Assembly (NCBI GenBank): GCA_027604505.1 | Contig: JADIIX010000021.1 | Span: 141,893-205,892 of the forward strand | From: Gonapodya sp. JEL0774 | Lineage: Eukaryota; Monoblepharomycota; Monoblepharidomycetes; Monoblepharidales; Gonapodyaceae | DNA length: 64,000 bases | Direction of reading: 5' to 3' | Notes under the pieces: generated by a model | The model's database searches: none | Told to the model about the DNA's origin: nothing | The model's input: the letters and a program-made list of their open reading frames with translations, nothing else | Part shown: piece after piece, positions 10,301 through 23,892 of the stretch | Layout of the letters: the number at the start of each line of letters is the position of its first letter | How positions within the stretch are numbered: the stretch's first letter is position 1 | Program-made: the position numbers and the translations under genes

Positions 10301-13300
10301 GTGTACCCCGTGGCATTTTGCAACATTTCTCGGCACTCAAGAAGCAGGGGAAACCCGTCGTGCCGATGGAATTGTTTTATGGGTTCAGGCATGCTGAGAA
10401 GGATTTGGTCCTCGAAGATGAACTGCGCGGGTATGAGACGGAGGGGTTGTGCACGGTATGCTGTTTGAAACTACTCAGTTCACAGACAGTGGTGATTCAC
10501 ACACTCGCACACTGGCACTTTGCTTTTTTCAAAACGCATGCACCATCTCAGCTCTCTTTCTCCGCCATGGATCAAGGCTCTCTCGTTACTGCAGCTATCT
10601 CCAAAACTCCCACTGTTGCCTCTACACTGCTCGACAACAATGGAATATTCCTGTACACCGGCCCGGGTGGCGTCGTTCCCCAAGCAGTGGAAGTAGCCGT
10701 GCAAGAATCCATCGCTACTACTCGCTCCATCCACCCGCAATCGGCGGCATCGGAGCTCGCTGATCTCAAGGCTGACCCGTCCAGGTGGATTGTGGAAGCG
10801 TACTCGAGGGAAGCGGATGTGGAGAATCTCCTCAAGTCTTACACCACCAAGTTGGACTCGGAGAAGCCGCTGGCGAGCGTGTTTGAAGGAAGTAAGATGC
10901 TTTGCTTTCAGTGCGAGCAAACATTCCAAGGGAAGGGTTGTACCACGTAAGTTCTTGTTCTTGGAGAAGAATGTATAAACAGATAAACCAGAGTTTATGA
11001 AACAGGGTCGGTGTGTGTGGGAAGACTCCAGAAGGTTTGTTTTTCTGCGCTTGTCGCTGTCAGCGCATTCTGACCTGTCCACACACTCTCTCCCTCACTA
11101 GTTGCCGCCCTCCAAGATCTACTCGTTGACGTTGTTAAGCGCCTCGGCTGGGTGAACCACCAGATTCGAACTCTTGCGGGCTCCTCCAGTGGTCTCAATG
11201 ACTCCTTACTCAACGCGGTCAACAGCCGCGAATCGGACAAGTTCACCATGTTGGCGTTGTTCTCGACCTTAACTAATGTAAACTTTGATCCGGCATCGAT
11301 CAGGGACTACATCGTGAATGTTCGGTGAGTACAAATAGTCCCATCTGATTCGTTTGCAATGTGTGACCTGACCTCCTGCCCAGATATCAAACTGCTGCGC
11401 GCACGAAAGTCTACAACGACCTTTGTAAATCTCTCAACGTTGCTCCAAACACATGTCCGATTCCTGACCTCTCTGGGAATCTCACGGATCCCGGTGCCCT
11501 AGCCAAAAAGGGTGAACTTGTCGGCGTCCTTGCAAAGTTCCGCACGGTGAAGAACGACGTAGTGGTTGGATTGGCAGAAATGTTAGTGTACGGTCTCAAG
11601 GGAGTTTGTGCCTACGGGGACCACGCGGTGCTTCTCGGAGAGGAGGACGCCAGAGTTTTTAACTACCTCAACGAGGCACTCGCGTTCTTGATCAGTCCTG
11701 AGAGTGCAAATTTGGATGCGGTAGTGCAGATGCTGCTTCGATGTGGTGAAGCGAACCTCATCACCATGGATACACTCCATCGCGCGAACACAAAGCGTGA
11801 GTTGTGTGGGAGCATTACGATCGCGTCGCTTTATTGAAACATTTTGTACCTTTCAATGTCTACAGACGGCGCTCAGTCTCCCGCTTCCGTGACGGTGGGA
11901 CCGACTCCTGGAAAGGCAATTCTGATCTCTGGTCACGACATGAAATACCTGGAGGAACTCCTCGAACAAACGAAGGGAACAGGCGTCAACGTGTACACAC
12001 ACGGCGAAATGCTCCCAGCGCACGGCTACCCCAAGCTCCGTGACTATGGGAACCTCGTCGGACACTTTGGCGTTGCGTGGCAGAGGCAGAGTAAGTCTCT
12101 CAAATTGGTTGAACATGAAATCTTGTGATGAATTTGACGCTTTCCCATCGTCTGCTGTCTTTTGACTCCAGCCGTGGAATTCCCGCACTTCCCGGGTCCA
12201 ATCGTCATGACCTCCAATTGTCTGGTGCCACCCAAGGATGATCTCAAGGACAGAATATTTACTGCTGGGTGAGTGTTCGGAAGCCGCGTTCCCGTTGCTG
12301 AGCCATCACCATCATCTCTTGCTTAGGGCGGTCGCGTACCCGGGATGTCCAACAGTCGACTCCAGCAACTACGACTTTTCCGCTGTGATCAAGAAGGCAC
12401 AGGAGATGACAGGCTTCAGGGAAACCGACACCGAGTTCACGTATCCCCTTGATCGTGAGCGCCATTGTTAGGTGCACGAGTTTTCGCACCGAATCTGATC
12501 AATACGTCTTTCTCTGAATCACATCAGCTTTCGGCAAGCCCGCCAAAAGCTACAATGTCGGTTTCGCGTACGAAACCGTGCTTTCCGTGGCCCCGCAGGT
12601 GATTTCGGCGATCGAGAAGGGCGACATTACCCGGTTCTACTACATTGGGTGAGAGATCTCATGTGGTTTGGTTAGAATTGTCGGATACTGAATTCTCCAC
12701 TTGATTGACAATACTAGAGGGTGCGACGGGTTTGAGGGAGAGCGCAACTACTGTTCGTACCACGTAATTCGTGGGTCTGGGTCATCGTAAGCTCACTTTC
12801 TCTTCCATCAACGTCATACAGACACCGAACTCATGGAAAACCTGCCTCCCACATCTGTGGTCCTCACCTCTGGGTGCGGAAAGTACCGGGTGTTGGGCGA
12901 TAAGCTCCAGTATGCGACGATTGGTGACACCGGGATCCCGAGATTGCTCGATTTGGGCCAGTGCAATGACGCGTAAGTGTGTTGTTTGATCACGTGACTA
13001 TGGCCGGGTTATCAGAGTTGTGGTCTTTAGATACTCGGCGATCAAAATCGCAGTTGCCTTGGCTGAGCATTTCAAGTGTGGCGGTGAGTCAAAGGCCGTG
13101 GCTGTTTCGTTCTCACGGTCATGGAGTCATTCATGGTGTTGTTTTCGATTAGTGAACGACTTGCCTCTCAACCTGGTCGTTTCTTGGTTCGAACAGAAGG
13201 CCGTCGCCATCTTGCTGACACTTCTTCACCTGAATCTGAAGGGCGTAAGTTGAAGTGCTCGGCGTCCAATATTTTGAACCTTTTACAAACTCAGCTCACT

Positions 13301-13445
13301 GTTTCCACCTGAACAGGTCCGAATCGGTCCCCGCCTTCCAGCTTTTATCCGTCCAGCAGCATTGGAATTCTTGGTGAAAACTTTTGATTTAAAGGCCATT
13401 GGAGATGCACAGGAAGATCTTAAGGCGATGACTGGACAAAACTAA
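7385..13445 (+). CDS. Diflavin reductase-hybrid cluster protein (Hcp) fusion, possibly mitochondrial
   Basis: A 1285-residue model from 23 exons in consistent phase: 7385-7663, 8065-8212, 8438-8464, 8549-8566, 8646-8752, 8906-8981, 9087-9385, 9479-9793, 9866-9957, 10068-10455, 10552-10946, 11006-11034, 11102-11324, 11384-11796, 11866-12090, 12172-12268, 12327-12454, 12528-12648, 12718-12770, 12822-12972, 13031-13083, 13153-13244, 13317-13445. Residues 1-75 are Arg/Ser-rich without acidic residues, like a mitochondrial presequence. About 86-215 is a flavodoxin domain (LYGSQTGTT, GEFPDN). About 240-580 is an FAD/NADPH module (RYYSISSS near 454, GLGTGIG near 526). From 699 there is a class I Hcp with C701, C704, C713 and C719 (CX2CX8CX5C) for a [4Fe-4S] cluster, and hybrid-cluster cysteines in RCGEAN, SNCLVPP, PGCPT and GGCDG. 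Bacterial Hcp reduces NO or hydroxylamine with electrons from a separate reductase; here the reductase is fused. The junction of exons 5 and 6 is the least certain. Confidence 0.88.
10456..10551 (+). other. Frame-neutral 96-nt intron between the reductase and Hcp halves
   Basis: Donor gtatgc and acceptor tctcag bound a 96-nt stretch that is a multiple of three and contains no in-frame stop, so both spliced and retained forms stay in frame. Splicing gives the tighter fit to diflavin reductases and is preferred. Confidence 0.55.
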
Positions 13446-14919
13446 CGCCACGAGGGAGGAGAATCTGATCTGCATGGAAAAATTTAATTCGAATAATGCA
13501 CTGGTAGATATCGCATGACTTGACATGTACAGTCTGACTCAAAGACTTTCCAATATTGAAATCAAAATTGCCTTTGACAAATGGGTTCAAGAAATGTCAA
13601 ACAGCACTGTAGAGACGCGCGACAAGTACATGTAAAGTAAATTAAGCGAGAGTGCCGATTGGCAGTGTGTTCCTACAGTAGCTTCTAATACACCACGCCG
13701 ATTGTTCATTAAGTTGCACGGCATACAACTCTTCCAGCCGCACTATTAAACGCGCAGATCTGCGGTCGAAGGGCCTGGATCTGTTTCTTGTCCTTTGGAA
13801 TCCTTTGCACAGGCCGCGTGCACACGCAACCGTTGTCCACATACCCAGGTGCGCAATTATCACAGCATGACTATTGCGACAGTGATTTGGCAATAATCAG
13901 ACATTGACGTTGTGCGTACGTCACCGGGACGGGAGGTGGGTGGGAGGGGGGGGGGGAATAAGAGGTGGGATGTGTCCAACAAACAAAATGGACAAAGTGT
14001 CATTTTCGCCACGACGGTCCAAAGTCTGGTCAAGTTTGCCCTCACTGTTCCAAAGATAGTCCGTATGCAACAACTTTGAAGGGGGACAGAGAGTGAGATT
14101 TTGAAGACATGATGCGAGGCATAGAGGCGGACACTCACCATCCTTGAGGTTTCCAGTATGTGTTTAGGTCAAGCCAACAAGCAACTCCGTCATCACGCCA
14201 TCCTGGCTGGCATTTTTGCAGGCAATAGACTGGCAGACGGGTCAATCGTCAATCCACGAAAGGGGGAACATAAATCGCAAACCACGAACAAGCCGGATTG
14301 GAATCACTGGTTGCAATTAGAGGATCCTCGAAGACAACTTCGTATCCAAAAGGACACTTCTCGACTAAAATCGATCAATCACGTCACCAAAAACTATGTT
14401 CGTTGCTTCAGCGGATGGTATTCACGAACTCACGACAGAACAAACGGTTGTCGCGGAGTGTAAACACTTTGAAGCGATCCGGGGAAGAACACTCTGCTGA
14501 CTCTCCCGTTTTCAAATCTGTTTTCAATATCGCAGCAGCATAATGCCGGCCGTGAACGACTATCAGGAACAGCCCGATGACCACTGTCCAGACTGTTCCG
14601 ATCACGAAGCTCTGACGAGTCCTGCTTAAAGGTGAGTTCATCTGGTGGATCGATATCGCGAATCGTGTGGATTTAGAGCTTTTCATAAATACGGATGCGT
14701 CCGTTATTATTGGCACCGCCACCGCCGCAGCCACAGTGGACTGGTTGAGTATACTTGTTCCCCTCCTCCCTATTTTTTTTCTTGTTCTCGTCCATCAATT
14801 AATTTTATGCAAGGAGGGAAGAAAACGAAATCTGGTTCCCTTGCACGAGGAGAACGTTCGTGAGAATCGCTATTAATCGTGTCGCTATATTTGTAAGTGA
14901 ATGAATAAATAATGTCTTC
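13446..14919. other. Intergenic between convergent Hcp fusion and PAS kinase genes
   Basis: Contains a dispersed repeat (13630-13885, listed separately). A possible small single-pass membrane protein frame lies on the minus strand at 14408-14734 (hydrophobic core SFVIGTVWTVVIGLFLIVV), but it has no clear Met, exon structure or family and is not called as a gene. A G homopolymer of about 10 occurs near 13948-13957. Confidence 0.4.
13630..13885 (-). repeat. Dispersed repeat, copy 1 (inverted relative to copy 2)
   Basis: Read on the minus strand, this block aligns with 41675-41920 on the plus strand. The best-conserved core reads gataattgcNNacctgggtatg then ggacaacggttgcgt, and both copies end in a taatttactNta motif. 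The aligned length is about 240 bp with substitutions and small indels. Function unknown; most likely a short non-autonomous element. Confidence 0.6.
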
Positions 14920-17900
14920 CTATCTGGGCTGCTCCTTGTAGTCCAAACCAGAGAAGAATTTGTGCTTTGTCACTTCTCCCGTCGTTGGCCGTTTTGATGG
15001 ATCTCGCAAAAGCATCAAATTCAATAGCTCAAAAGCCGAATCAGAAACGGCATAGGGATATCGTATCTCCTTTGCCGTGATCTCAGCAACATCCCGAAAC
15101 GGATTCTCTGAAAACAAAAGAATGTAAAACAGGATTCCTAAAGCCCACACATCCTGCTCAGGACCTCGGTAGGAGTTGCCTTCGAGGACTGAAGACCCAT
15201 TGTAAGTATTGGTGGAGGTAGTGGGGGTATCTCGCAAGATCCACTTATTTCACGTACCTTCAGGAGCAGCATAATCGAGCGTTCCACAAAAGGTTTTGAA
15301 CACCACCCCGGGCTTGTAAAATGCAGCAGAGCCAAAGTCGACGATTGTTACATCCAAGCTGTCCGAGATAATTACATTCTCATCCTTAGAGGGAGGGTAC
15401 CATTCAGTTCGCGCACTACCAACTCCACATTGACGGCTGAAACAAGGAAATTTCTAACCCACCTTTATGTCTCTATGCACGATCCCATTGGCGTGCAAGT
15501 ACGCGACACCATCGACCACCTGCTTGAAAATATGCTGCACAATCTCTTCCGGTATGCGATTGCTTCCCTTTCCGAGATACATCTCCACATAGTCAAAAAG
15601 GTCTGCCGACCCCAAACACGGCATAACGACGTAGAAATATTGATCGTCCGAAAAAAAGTCCACGAGGTGTGCAACGTATGGCGATCGCCGAGGATCTTGA
15701 CGGATCTTGTGCAAGACCAGAATCTCTGTTGGAACCATTCCCAGATCGGGGTCACTCGAGTAACGTGAGAGCGCAATCGAAGACCGCAGACAGTGCTTTA
15801 TTACGTAGGGTGTCCGCGTTGGATCTCCTTTGAGGTACGCCTTCCTCACAAATCCGAAAGCTCCAGGAGATCCCAAACGTTCCCCAACAACGTACTTGGC
15901 CAATCCAATTCGAGCGTGTTTGAGGGTTGGTGCAAGAGGAGCGATCGATGCAGTTTCCAAGCCCAAGTTGGATGCAGTGGGAGTCACTGTTTCGGTGTGA
16001 GATGCGAGACTACGCTCCGAATTGAAACCTTGCACAGTGTTCATCTCCGATTCAATTGTCAACTCAGACCCGTGTTGACGTATCCCTTTGTCAGACGCCA
16101 CATTCACATCATCAATTACTCCATCAGCTCTTCCCTCTACACCCTCCAATCCTCTGTTAAGTGATTCCTCACCCAGTTTCATTCTGGTAGCAGAGACACT
16201 AGCTACCTCGCGGAGCTTGACCATAGCCACATGCCCCAGATTGCTTTTCATTAGTACCGCGGACCGAGCAGGGTGGTGAGCAGTCGAATTGGACAGAACA
16301 GAGCCTCCTATGGCTCCAGGTGCGTGATCAGATACGGCAAGCGGCGAGCGAAGACTTGAAACGTTGAAGGTGCTCCAAGATGACGTCGGGGCGACACCCT
16401 TGTGTAGATTCCTCCGCCGATATGTTATCCACAGCGCCCACAAGTCGCCCCTGGCTTCCCTCACTCTCCTGACCCGCACGTCCACCAGAATCTTGGTTCC
16501 GTCTCTATGCACGGCTTCCACCCTCTTGGTGTCCCCGTCCGGAATTTGCACGATTTCCCTGAAGGAGGGAAACAACCGCTCGACTGCGACTGTGCCTAAA
16601 GACTCCACGTGGGCGCGAGAGAGACCAAGCATATACTTGGCAATGCTACGATTGAGGCTGGCTATGCTGCCAAGTGTCATCATCGGGGCCGGAGCGGAGC
16701 TGGTCGGAGCTTGTGCGGCGACAGTACTGATGTCAGTCCTTTCGTTCGAATCTTCAGGGTCGAACGGCCGGACGGATACCAATCCCGCAACGTATGGCAT
16801 TGCGTGCATCCTGAGCTCCACGACATCCTCCTCTTCCTCCCTCGTCCCACGACGACCGAGTTGTCTTTCTCCCTCTTCCACGACTCTCACAACACAAGGA
16901 AACGCCTCACCTGAAGCATCAAGCCCACAAAAAAACTTATCGCGACGAATTACGGCGGGATCCAGCGAGGGCGCAACAGCAGATGGAGTCGCAGAGGAGC
17001 TGGCGAGCGCGGGCACGAGAGACCACAAGGTTCGGCCGATGAGGTCAGAAGAGGGGACGCCGAAAAACGCAAGAGAGGAGAGAGAAGAGGATGTGATGAC
17101 ACCCTAGGAACGACGAAGACCAGATAAATTAGATGTAGATATGGAGAAAGAAACGCCAAAGGGGTCTCCCCCGCGCTCACATCTCTCCGAACCGCGATCA
17201 CACAATCCACTTCCTCCACCGGTTGAAACATCCAGACGTAAACTCTCTGTCGGTCCTCCTTCACTTGGTTTTCAAGATCTTGTGGCGTGTCCGTCTCGGT
17301 CATAACCAGAGGGTCCACAGCGCCCCCCAGCGGGGCCGCTCTGACCCACTTTTCCTTGAGCCACAAGCTCGCTGGCGCAGAGGACCCGTCCGCGCGATGA
17401 ATCCTCACGACCTTGCCGTTCACCAAGACCTCGTCGTCTTGACCGTCCTTTCCCACCCTTGCTCTGACGACGCGCTCGGCCCGGTCCCCGTACCCGGTCC
17501 AAAAGCACCTGTACACGCTCATGCCGAGCACTTCTTCGGGCTCGTACCCGAATAAGGACAGGAATGCCGGTGGTTGGGCGACCGTCAGGATCGTTCCTGA
17601 CGAGGTGGTGGTGAGGAAAGTGGACGTGGTGGTCGCAATGAGAGTGGGTGTGTGAAGAGGTTTCGACGTGGAGGGAGAGAGAGGAGATGAAGATGACGAC
17701 GGGGAAAACGCCGCACGGTCCGAAATGAAGGCTTGTGCACCGTCCGTAGCGATACTGCCCAAGGTGTGGGAAGAAGCCGGAGTTATACCGGAGCCAGAGC
17801 CAGAGCAGTCGAGGGGAGCCTGTTGGGAGCTCACCGTCGACTCTTTTCTGTGTGGCCGTGGCGGGGAGGCGTTGAGCGCGGATTCTGTGGGCACGTCGGG

Positions 17901-19397
17901 CGTGCTCCAGACTCTGCTCGAGTCATTCAACGCGATGAAGGAGGAACCAGAGGGGAACGAAGTGGAGGATGTGATGGAGGATGGGGAGGTGAGATCCAAG
18001 GGGGACGTGCTTTGGCGGTGTTGGTTGTCGTTTGATGGGTCGGTCAGGGTTTCGCTAGCTTGGGAAAGGTTGCGGAGAGCAGCGAGCGGGGGTGGGGTGG
18101 GAAGAACGAACGATGTTGGAGACACTGCGGGGTCCGCGGAGGCCTGGAGTGGCCCCGAACCAGCACCAGGTCGCTGTGGAAGGTCAGCTCGTTGGGCAGC
18201 CACCAGGCCCACGCTACCGACACTGTCACCCGCACGGTCTCTCTTGAGGGCGGATACTCCAGCGATCCCATTGACAGATCTGGCGAGGAGCACCCTCCCT
18301 GAGCTGGCCCAAAGCCTCTCGCCGATGTCTGCCCTGAGCGGGGACATGGGAGAGGCTTTGGAACGTTTGGCTGGAGCGAAATCCGAAGGAGAGTATGAGA
18401 AGGAGAGAGGGGAGTCGGTGGAGAAGGTAGAGAGGGAGGATGGAGGCGACGACGATGGTGTCGAGGGGGATTCGAAGAGGGGTGAGTTTGATTGATGCGA
18501 GGTTCCTCCGGCAACGAGACGCTCTATGGCAGCGCTCGAAGAAAGGTCAGGGATCGCGTGGGATGTACTGAGACGGCCGGGAAGTGGGAATCGCGCCACC
18601 TGCCGCGGCCGCTGAGGCTGATGGGTGGTGTGCATTTGGATGTGTGGGTCGTTCCGTTCGTGCACAGGAACGAGGGCCGCCGCCGACGGATTATTATCCG
18701 ACGAGTCACGTTGTGGTAACAGCGGCATGCCAGCTGCCGATGCGAACAAGCGGCGAGGCAGGCTGGCCGATCTGACTGGAGGGCGGGGTCCGCTCGCTGC
18801 GAGGCCGCGCAACATACTACCTCCCCGGCAGCCGCTGGGCCCCGCACCGTTGGGACTGTCGTCGTCGCTGCCACCACAACCATAAAATGCGTCACCACGA
18901 TAATGACTGCTATCCTCGTCGCCATCGTGGTCACCCTCCTCACGAATGAACGGTAGGGCGGACATGATCAACGGGTTGAAGGAGTCGAGCGATTCGAATC
19001 GCAGGTTTGCAACAGTGCCAGCTCTGGTGCCGGTGGGTCCGCAGTCATCTGCTGTCGCCCTCGTTCGACTCGAGTTGTCACAAGGGGCGGTGTAAATACA
19101 CGATGGGTCACGAGTGTCGGCATGGTGTGTGTCGTCGGCTCTGGAGACGTCCCTCATTCCTCCTCCGCATTCCCCCAAGCCCCCAGACCAAGCGTCCAGA
19201 CCGTCAAGACCAAGACCAGCAAACGCACGGCGTTGCCGAGTGGGATCCGCCCATGTCTCCGACTTTAAAAAAGCGATTTCAAGCTGGTCGTCGCTGGCTG
19301 CACTGAGACTCTGCGGGAGGGCGGGCAGAAACGAGTCCACGGACTTCGCCAACACTGGCGTCGCCGTCGCAGCGTTGTTGGACGATTGGCGATTCAT
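14920..19397 (-). CDS. PAS domain-containing Ser/Thr kinase (PAS kinase)
   Basis: A 1417-residue model from four exons (19397-17181, 17103-15463, 15384-15258, 15188-14920). The N-terminal 550 residues are low-complexity Ser/Pro. A PAS domain follows (about 600-740: TVAQPPAFLSLFGYEPEEVLG), then a second PAS-like segment (VPSSDLIGRTLWSLVP). The C-terminal kinase has the Gly-loop ERLGSPGAFGFV, VIKH (ATP Lys), VHRDIKDEN split by an intron at the Lys, a DFG motif and FCGTLDYAAPEVL. PAS kinases sense nutrient state and phosphorylate glycogen, lipid and translation enzymes. The length matches yeast Psk1/Psk2 and human PASK. The ATG in MNRQSSNN is taken as the start. Confidence 0.88.
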
Positions 19398-20126
19398 TCT
19401 CAAATAGGCCGATTCTGCGGGTTCCCGCAGGCTGTCAAATTCTGATCGCTGTCCGGGAATTTTCTATGCATTTTAAACTTGTTGCCCAAGGCTCCAAGGG
19501 AACAAACAGATCAGCGAAGACACCAGAACAAGCACTAAATTCACCTGAAGTTTCCACCAAAATGCCACGCCTGGATTAACAGCAATTATAAGAGTCCGAT
19601 TTAAATCACTTCTTTGCAAGAGTCTTGAGAACCGTAACTTTTATGCCGTCCTAGGAAAGTGGTGTCCACCCAACGCCGAGTCTGGTTCGGCACACCCCGT
19701 CCTACCTTCTTTCTCTCTCTCTTAGATGATGAGACAGAAGCTCAAATTTTGACATTGACGTTCCACTTGCGCACGAGCGAGGCGCTGGCAATATTACAGT
19801 AAAAGCAAACAACTGGGACTCTTCGCTTTAACCAGTAACGGGGCAATCTCGCCAGAAAAATATGACAAAGGAAAGAGGCCATGTATAAAGGCAACAGTTG
19901 CAGCTTTCAACCCCAAGTAAATTATTCCAGGGGAGCGCCATGACCATTGACCCGGTTGTTGTGCTGTTATTCACAAATGGGGTACGCAGAATCACAGATT
20001 TTCGCATTGAACGTTTGCAAGAGAGAATTTACAACGCGATCGCAACTCAAATTCGAGCCGAAAGCGAAATCCAAATAATCTTGACCGTCCGTCGCCGTTG
20101 GAGCTGTCCCCCGACTCGATTCATCA
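19398..20126. other. Divergent promoter region of PAS kinase and ILV1
   Basis: No gene is supported. A TATA-like tataaa sits at 19884-19889, about 240 bp before the ILV1 start and oriented toward it. No clear TGACTC Gcn4-type site was seen. A weak candidate motif only. Confidence 0.4.
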
Positions 20127-23100
20127 ATGCTCCCCTCTGCCGCCGCCGCACGCAACAACGGCCCCACGACCAACGGGAACGCCCCCGCCCCCGCCACCAC
20201 CGTGACGACGCTCGCGGCTACGGCTTCCACGCTGCCGCCGCTTCCGTCGCCACGCACATCGCTCAAGCCACTCGCTCAGCCTCAGCCTCTGTTCGCGTTC
20301 CCGGCCCCGTCCATCCCGCCCCCATCACTGCTCGTCGCCTCGCCTAGCTCACACCGCCTGAATCCTACGGAACCCATTGATGAGGATGATATCGATTACC
20401 TGAGATTGGTCCTCACGGCCCGCGTGTACGACGTGTGCATTGAATCGCCCCTCCAACACGCACCTCGACTCTCTACTCGCTTTGGAAACAAGCTGTTTCT
20501 CAAACGAGAAGATCTCCAACCCGTATTCTCCTTCAAATGTCGTGGTGCTTACAACAAAATCGCAAATCTCAGTCAAGAGGAGCGTGACAAGGGCATCGTC
20601 ACAATGAGCGCAGGTGAGACCTCTTCTCTCATAATGTGACTGACAAAAACGGGCAACGTGCAACGGCAAAATGAAATATATATACGGACGGACGTCGTGC
20701 GATACCTCAAATCGAGCTACGGAGTCGTCACGGACCCATTCTCAGCATCACCCTTCACCAGTCTCGCTCGAACAGTCCAAAGAAAACCATGTGTACTCTA
20801 GCATTGCAAAGCCACCTCCTGCTTTCTCTCAATCATATCATTCTCTCCCTCCCGACTCCTTATCCCTGATGCCCCAATTCTTGTTGACCATTCGGACCAC
20901 GCCCACCCCCCTCCCGCCCAGGCAACCACGCCCAAGGCTGCGCCCTCGCCGCACAAAAACTGGGAATAAAGGCGACCATCGTCATGCCCACTTTCGCTCC
21001 GGTGAGTGTCGCGTGTGTCGGTGCCGCCCGGTGGATTTTGGCGGATCTCGCGAAAATGGTGCGGTCGGTGTGCAGACCACCTGTGTGGTCATTATGGGAA
21101 TGCAAGAACACGGCGTTCCCTGATGTACTCACCCATCTGACCCACCGGAAGAGGGATGCACCCTGGACCGCACCCATCCCTCTACCCCCGACCATACCCC
21201 ATTTTCCATCCCTTCGTCGTTACCCGTGCTCCCGTTGACTCCTGCCACCCGCCGCCCTCCCCCACCTCTATTCCCACCCCACCCATAGAACATCAAAGTG
21301 TCCGCCGTCCGCGCGTTCGGCGCCAACGTGGTCCTACACGGGGACGATTTCGACGGCGCAAAGGCCGAGGCGATGCGCTTGAGGGACGAACAGGGGTTGA
21401 CTTTCGTGCCGCCTTTTGACGATCCGTGAGTTGTGGGAGGGAGGAAGGAAAGGAGCAGAAGGATTCCGGGGTGGGGTGATTTCGGGAGCTGGGTTGATGA
21501 CACAGATGGCATAGGGGTGGTCAAGATAAGAGCGTGGCCAGGGAGGAACGAATCGGCAAATCGTAAAAATCGTGGACCAATTCTAAGCCGTGTTTGTCTC
21601 AGTGGAGGGAGGTGATCGGCAGGGCTCTCTACGCCCTTGTGCTGAGGATATGAGAAGAACCTCATATCTCGAGAAGACAGACACTCTGCTGCAATGCCCT
21701 TAACAGGGGGCGCTCGCTCAGTTGTGACATTCTCATCTTCTCAACATTCACAAACAATCGACGCGCTTCCGGACCGCTGGGTCCCACCCCCATCGCTTCC
21801 ATACAATCCGACCACGGCAGCTACGTCATCGCCGGGCAAGGCACAGTGGGCATGGAAATCCTTAAGCAACTCAAGCAAGACCGCTTGGACGCGGTATTTG
21901 TTTCGGTCGGCGGAGGAGGTTTGATCTCCGGAGTTGCGGCGTAGGTAGCGGTTTTTGTCCCTAAGTTGCCATCATCCTCAAATTTTCTCTGATTCAAAAC
22001 GACGCTAGTTACATCAAACGTGTACGGCCGGAAGTGCGCATCATTGGTGTCAACGCCAACACCTCCACGGCCATGATGCAGTCCCTTCAACAACACAAAC
22101 CCGTGCTTCTACAAACCTGCGGACTGTTTTCCGATGGGACAGCAGTGAGACTCGTCGGGAACGAGACGCTCAGGCTGTGCGAGAAGGTCGGTTGTGGAGA
22201 AACGAACAGTTGCGTCTTCATTAACCGAACGACGGCGCTCTAACTCGCCATCTTGATCCTCAGTACGTAGGTGGGTTGTGTGGCCGGGCATAGCACACTA
22301 CATCGTTTATGTGTTTGCCTTATCGACCGACGTGAACCCATACTCAGACGATTTTGTCACTGTGGATAACGACGAGATATGTGCGGCGATCAAGGACGTG
22401 TTTGAGGACACCAGGGGTGTCGTAGAGCCAAGCGGAGCACTGGGCGTCGCTGGGTGGAAGAAATATGTGCAAGGCAACCCTCAGAGTACGTTTGTTCGGC
22501 CATCCGACGGCATTGTCCTCACCCCAATGTTGCGAATGACCTCGGCCATTTGCTTTCTCATTGAATCTCAACAGTCAAAGACGGAGTGTTTGTGGCCATT
22601 CTCTCAGGCGCAAATGTCAATTTCGACCGACTCAAGTACATCGCAGATCGCGCCAACTTGGGACAGGGCAACGAGGCACTCCTTGGAGTGAAAATTCCGG
22701 AGTACAGAGGAACGTGAGTTCTCGATCGATACATTGAAGACCCAGTGTCTTTTTTTCGACTTTGCTCCGTCCAACCCAATATAAAACGCTCATTGCATCC
22801 CTTCCCTCAGCGTCCTGGAGCTCTACAAGGCAATTGTCCCACATGCGGTGACAGAGATCACATACCGAAAGGAGTCAGAGAACGCGACAGTCTGCGTGAG
22901 TCGGGCGTGTCTCCATCTCTCACAGGGTTATGAGGGATCGCCCACTGAATGATTTAACTATCGGACTGTTGATTTCTGCAGACGGCTTTTATGGCTTTTC
23001 AAGTGACACCGAGCTCAGGTAGGAGGTGCCTTGCATTTTTTATCGAATCTATTGTCGATACATCTGTCCGTTAATGGTACTTGTATCCAATTCAAAGAGA

Positions 23101-23652
23101 AACCTAATCCTGAAATCGCCCAGGTCATGAACGCCATTCGCGCCACCAAACTCTGTTACGAGCTGGTAGATTTGACCGATAATGACGTGGGTTGTGTTAT
23201 TTTACGTTTGCGAGCTTGAACGATTGTTGCCGACGCATTTTTCGTTCACACAGTTTGCAAAAGACCACCTGCGTGTATTCGGTGGCCATCGTCAAGCAGG
23301 CCACCATAACGAGCGTGTCTTGCGCATTCGGTTTGCCGAACGGCCTGGTGGCCTCTTTGAGCTTATGGGTGCTGTTTTCAATCGTTTCGAGATCACAATG
23401 TTGCAGTACCGCAACACGGGGGGAGATACCGGGAGGTTGCTGGTAGCCTTTGAGGTCTCACAAACGGAAGAGGATGAGATGAAGTGGAAAATATTCTTAG
23501 AAGAGCTGGCAGGGAGGTGTTATGACTGTCGGTGTTCTGTGTCCCATCCTTTGGTGTGAAGAACTGGGACTGACCCTTTATCTGTTCACGTTGTTTTTCC
23601 AGGGGCAGACGAGACACAAAACGTGGCCTTCAAAACTTTCTTCAAATCTTGA
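20127..23652 (+). CDS. ILV1: Threonine deaminase (biosynthetic), mitochondrial
   Basis: A 603-residue model from 13 exons (20127-20613, 20922-21001, 21289-21425, 21821-21940, 22009-22186, 22264-22270, 22348-22485, 22575-22713, 22811-22895, 22982-23018, 23098-23186, 23254-23518, 23603-23652). It deaminates threonine to 2-oxobutanoate, the first step to isoleucine. Visible are the PLP lysine motif [16 protein letters not shown], the phosphate-binding loop GGGGLISG, and C-terminal ACT regulatory region ([16 protein letters not shown]) ending ADETQNVAF as in bacterial IlvA. The Ala/Pro-rich N-terminus could be a targeting peptide. Exon 6 is only 7 nt. The last donor (gttatg, 23519) was chosen to keep the conserved DET motif and is the weakest junction. 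Confidence 0.92.
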
Positions 23653-23892
23653 GCAATCTGCAACCGGGGAAATTTGGAACTCGCAAGGCGAGGGAAGGAA
23701 TGGGGAAGACCCAGTCATGATGAGGTTGCGCCGAATGAACCGACCTACCACCACCAATTTCTTTCCGGATTATGTAGCGACTAGTGAATTCTCCAGCCAT
23801 AAAAGCATTATGTATTGTGAAGAAGGTTACGTTGCTGCCCACAGAGTCGACTATTAAAATTGTATTTATTCGCCGAACTACAGTCGGCATCG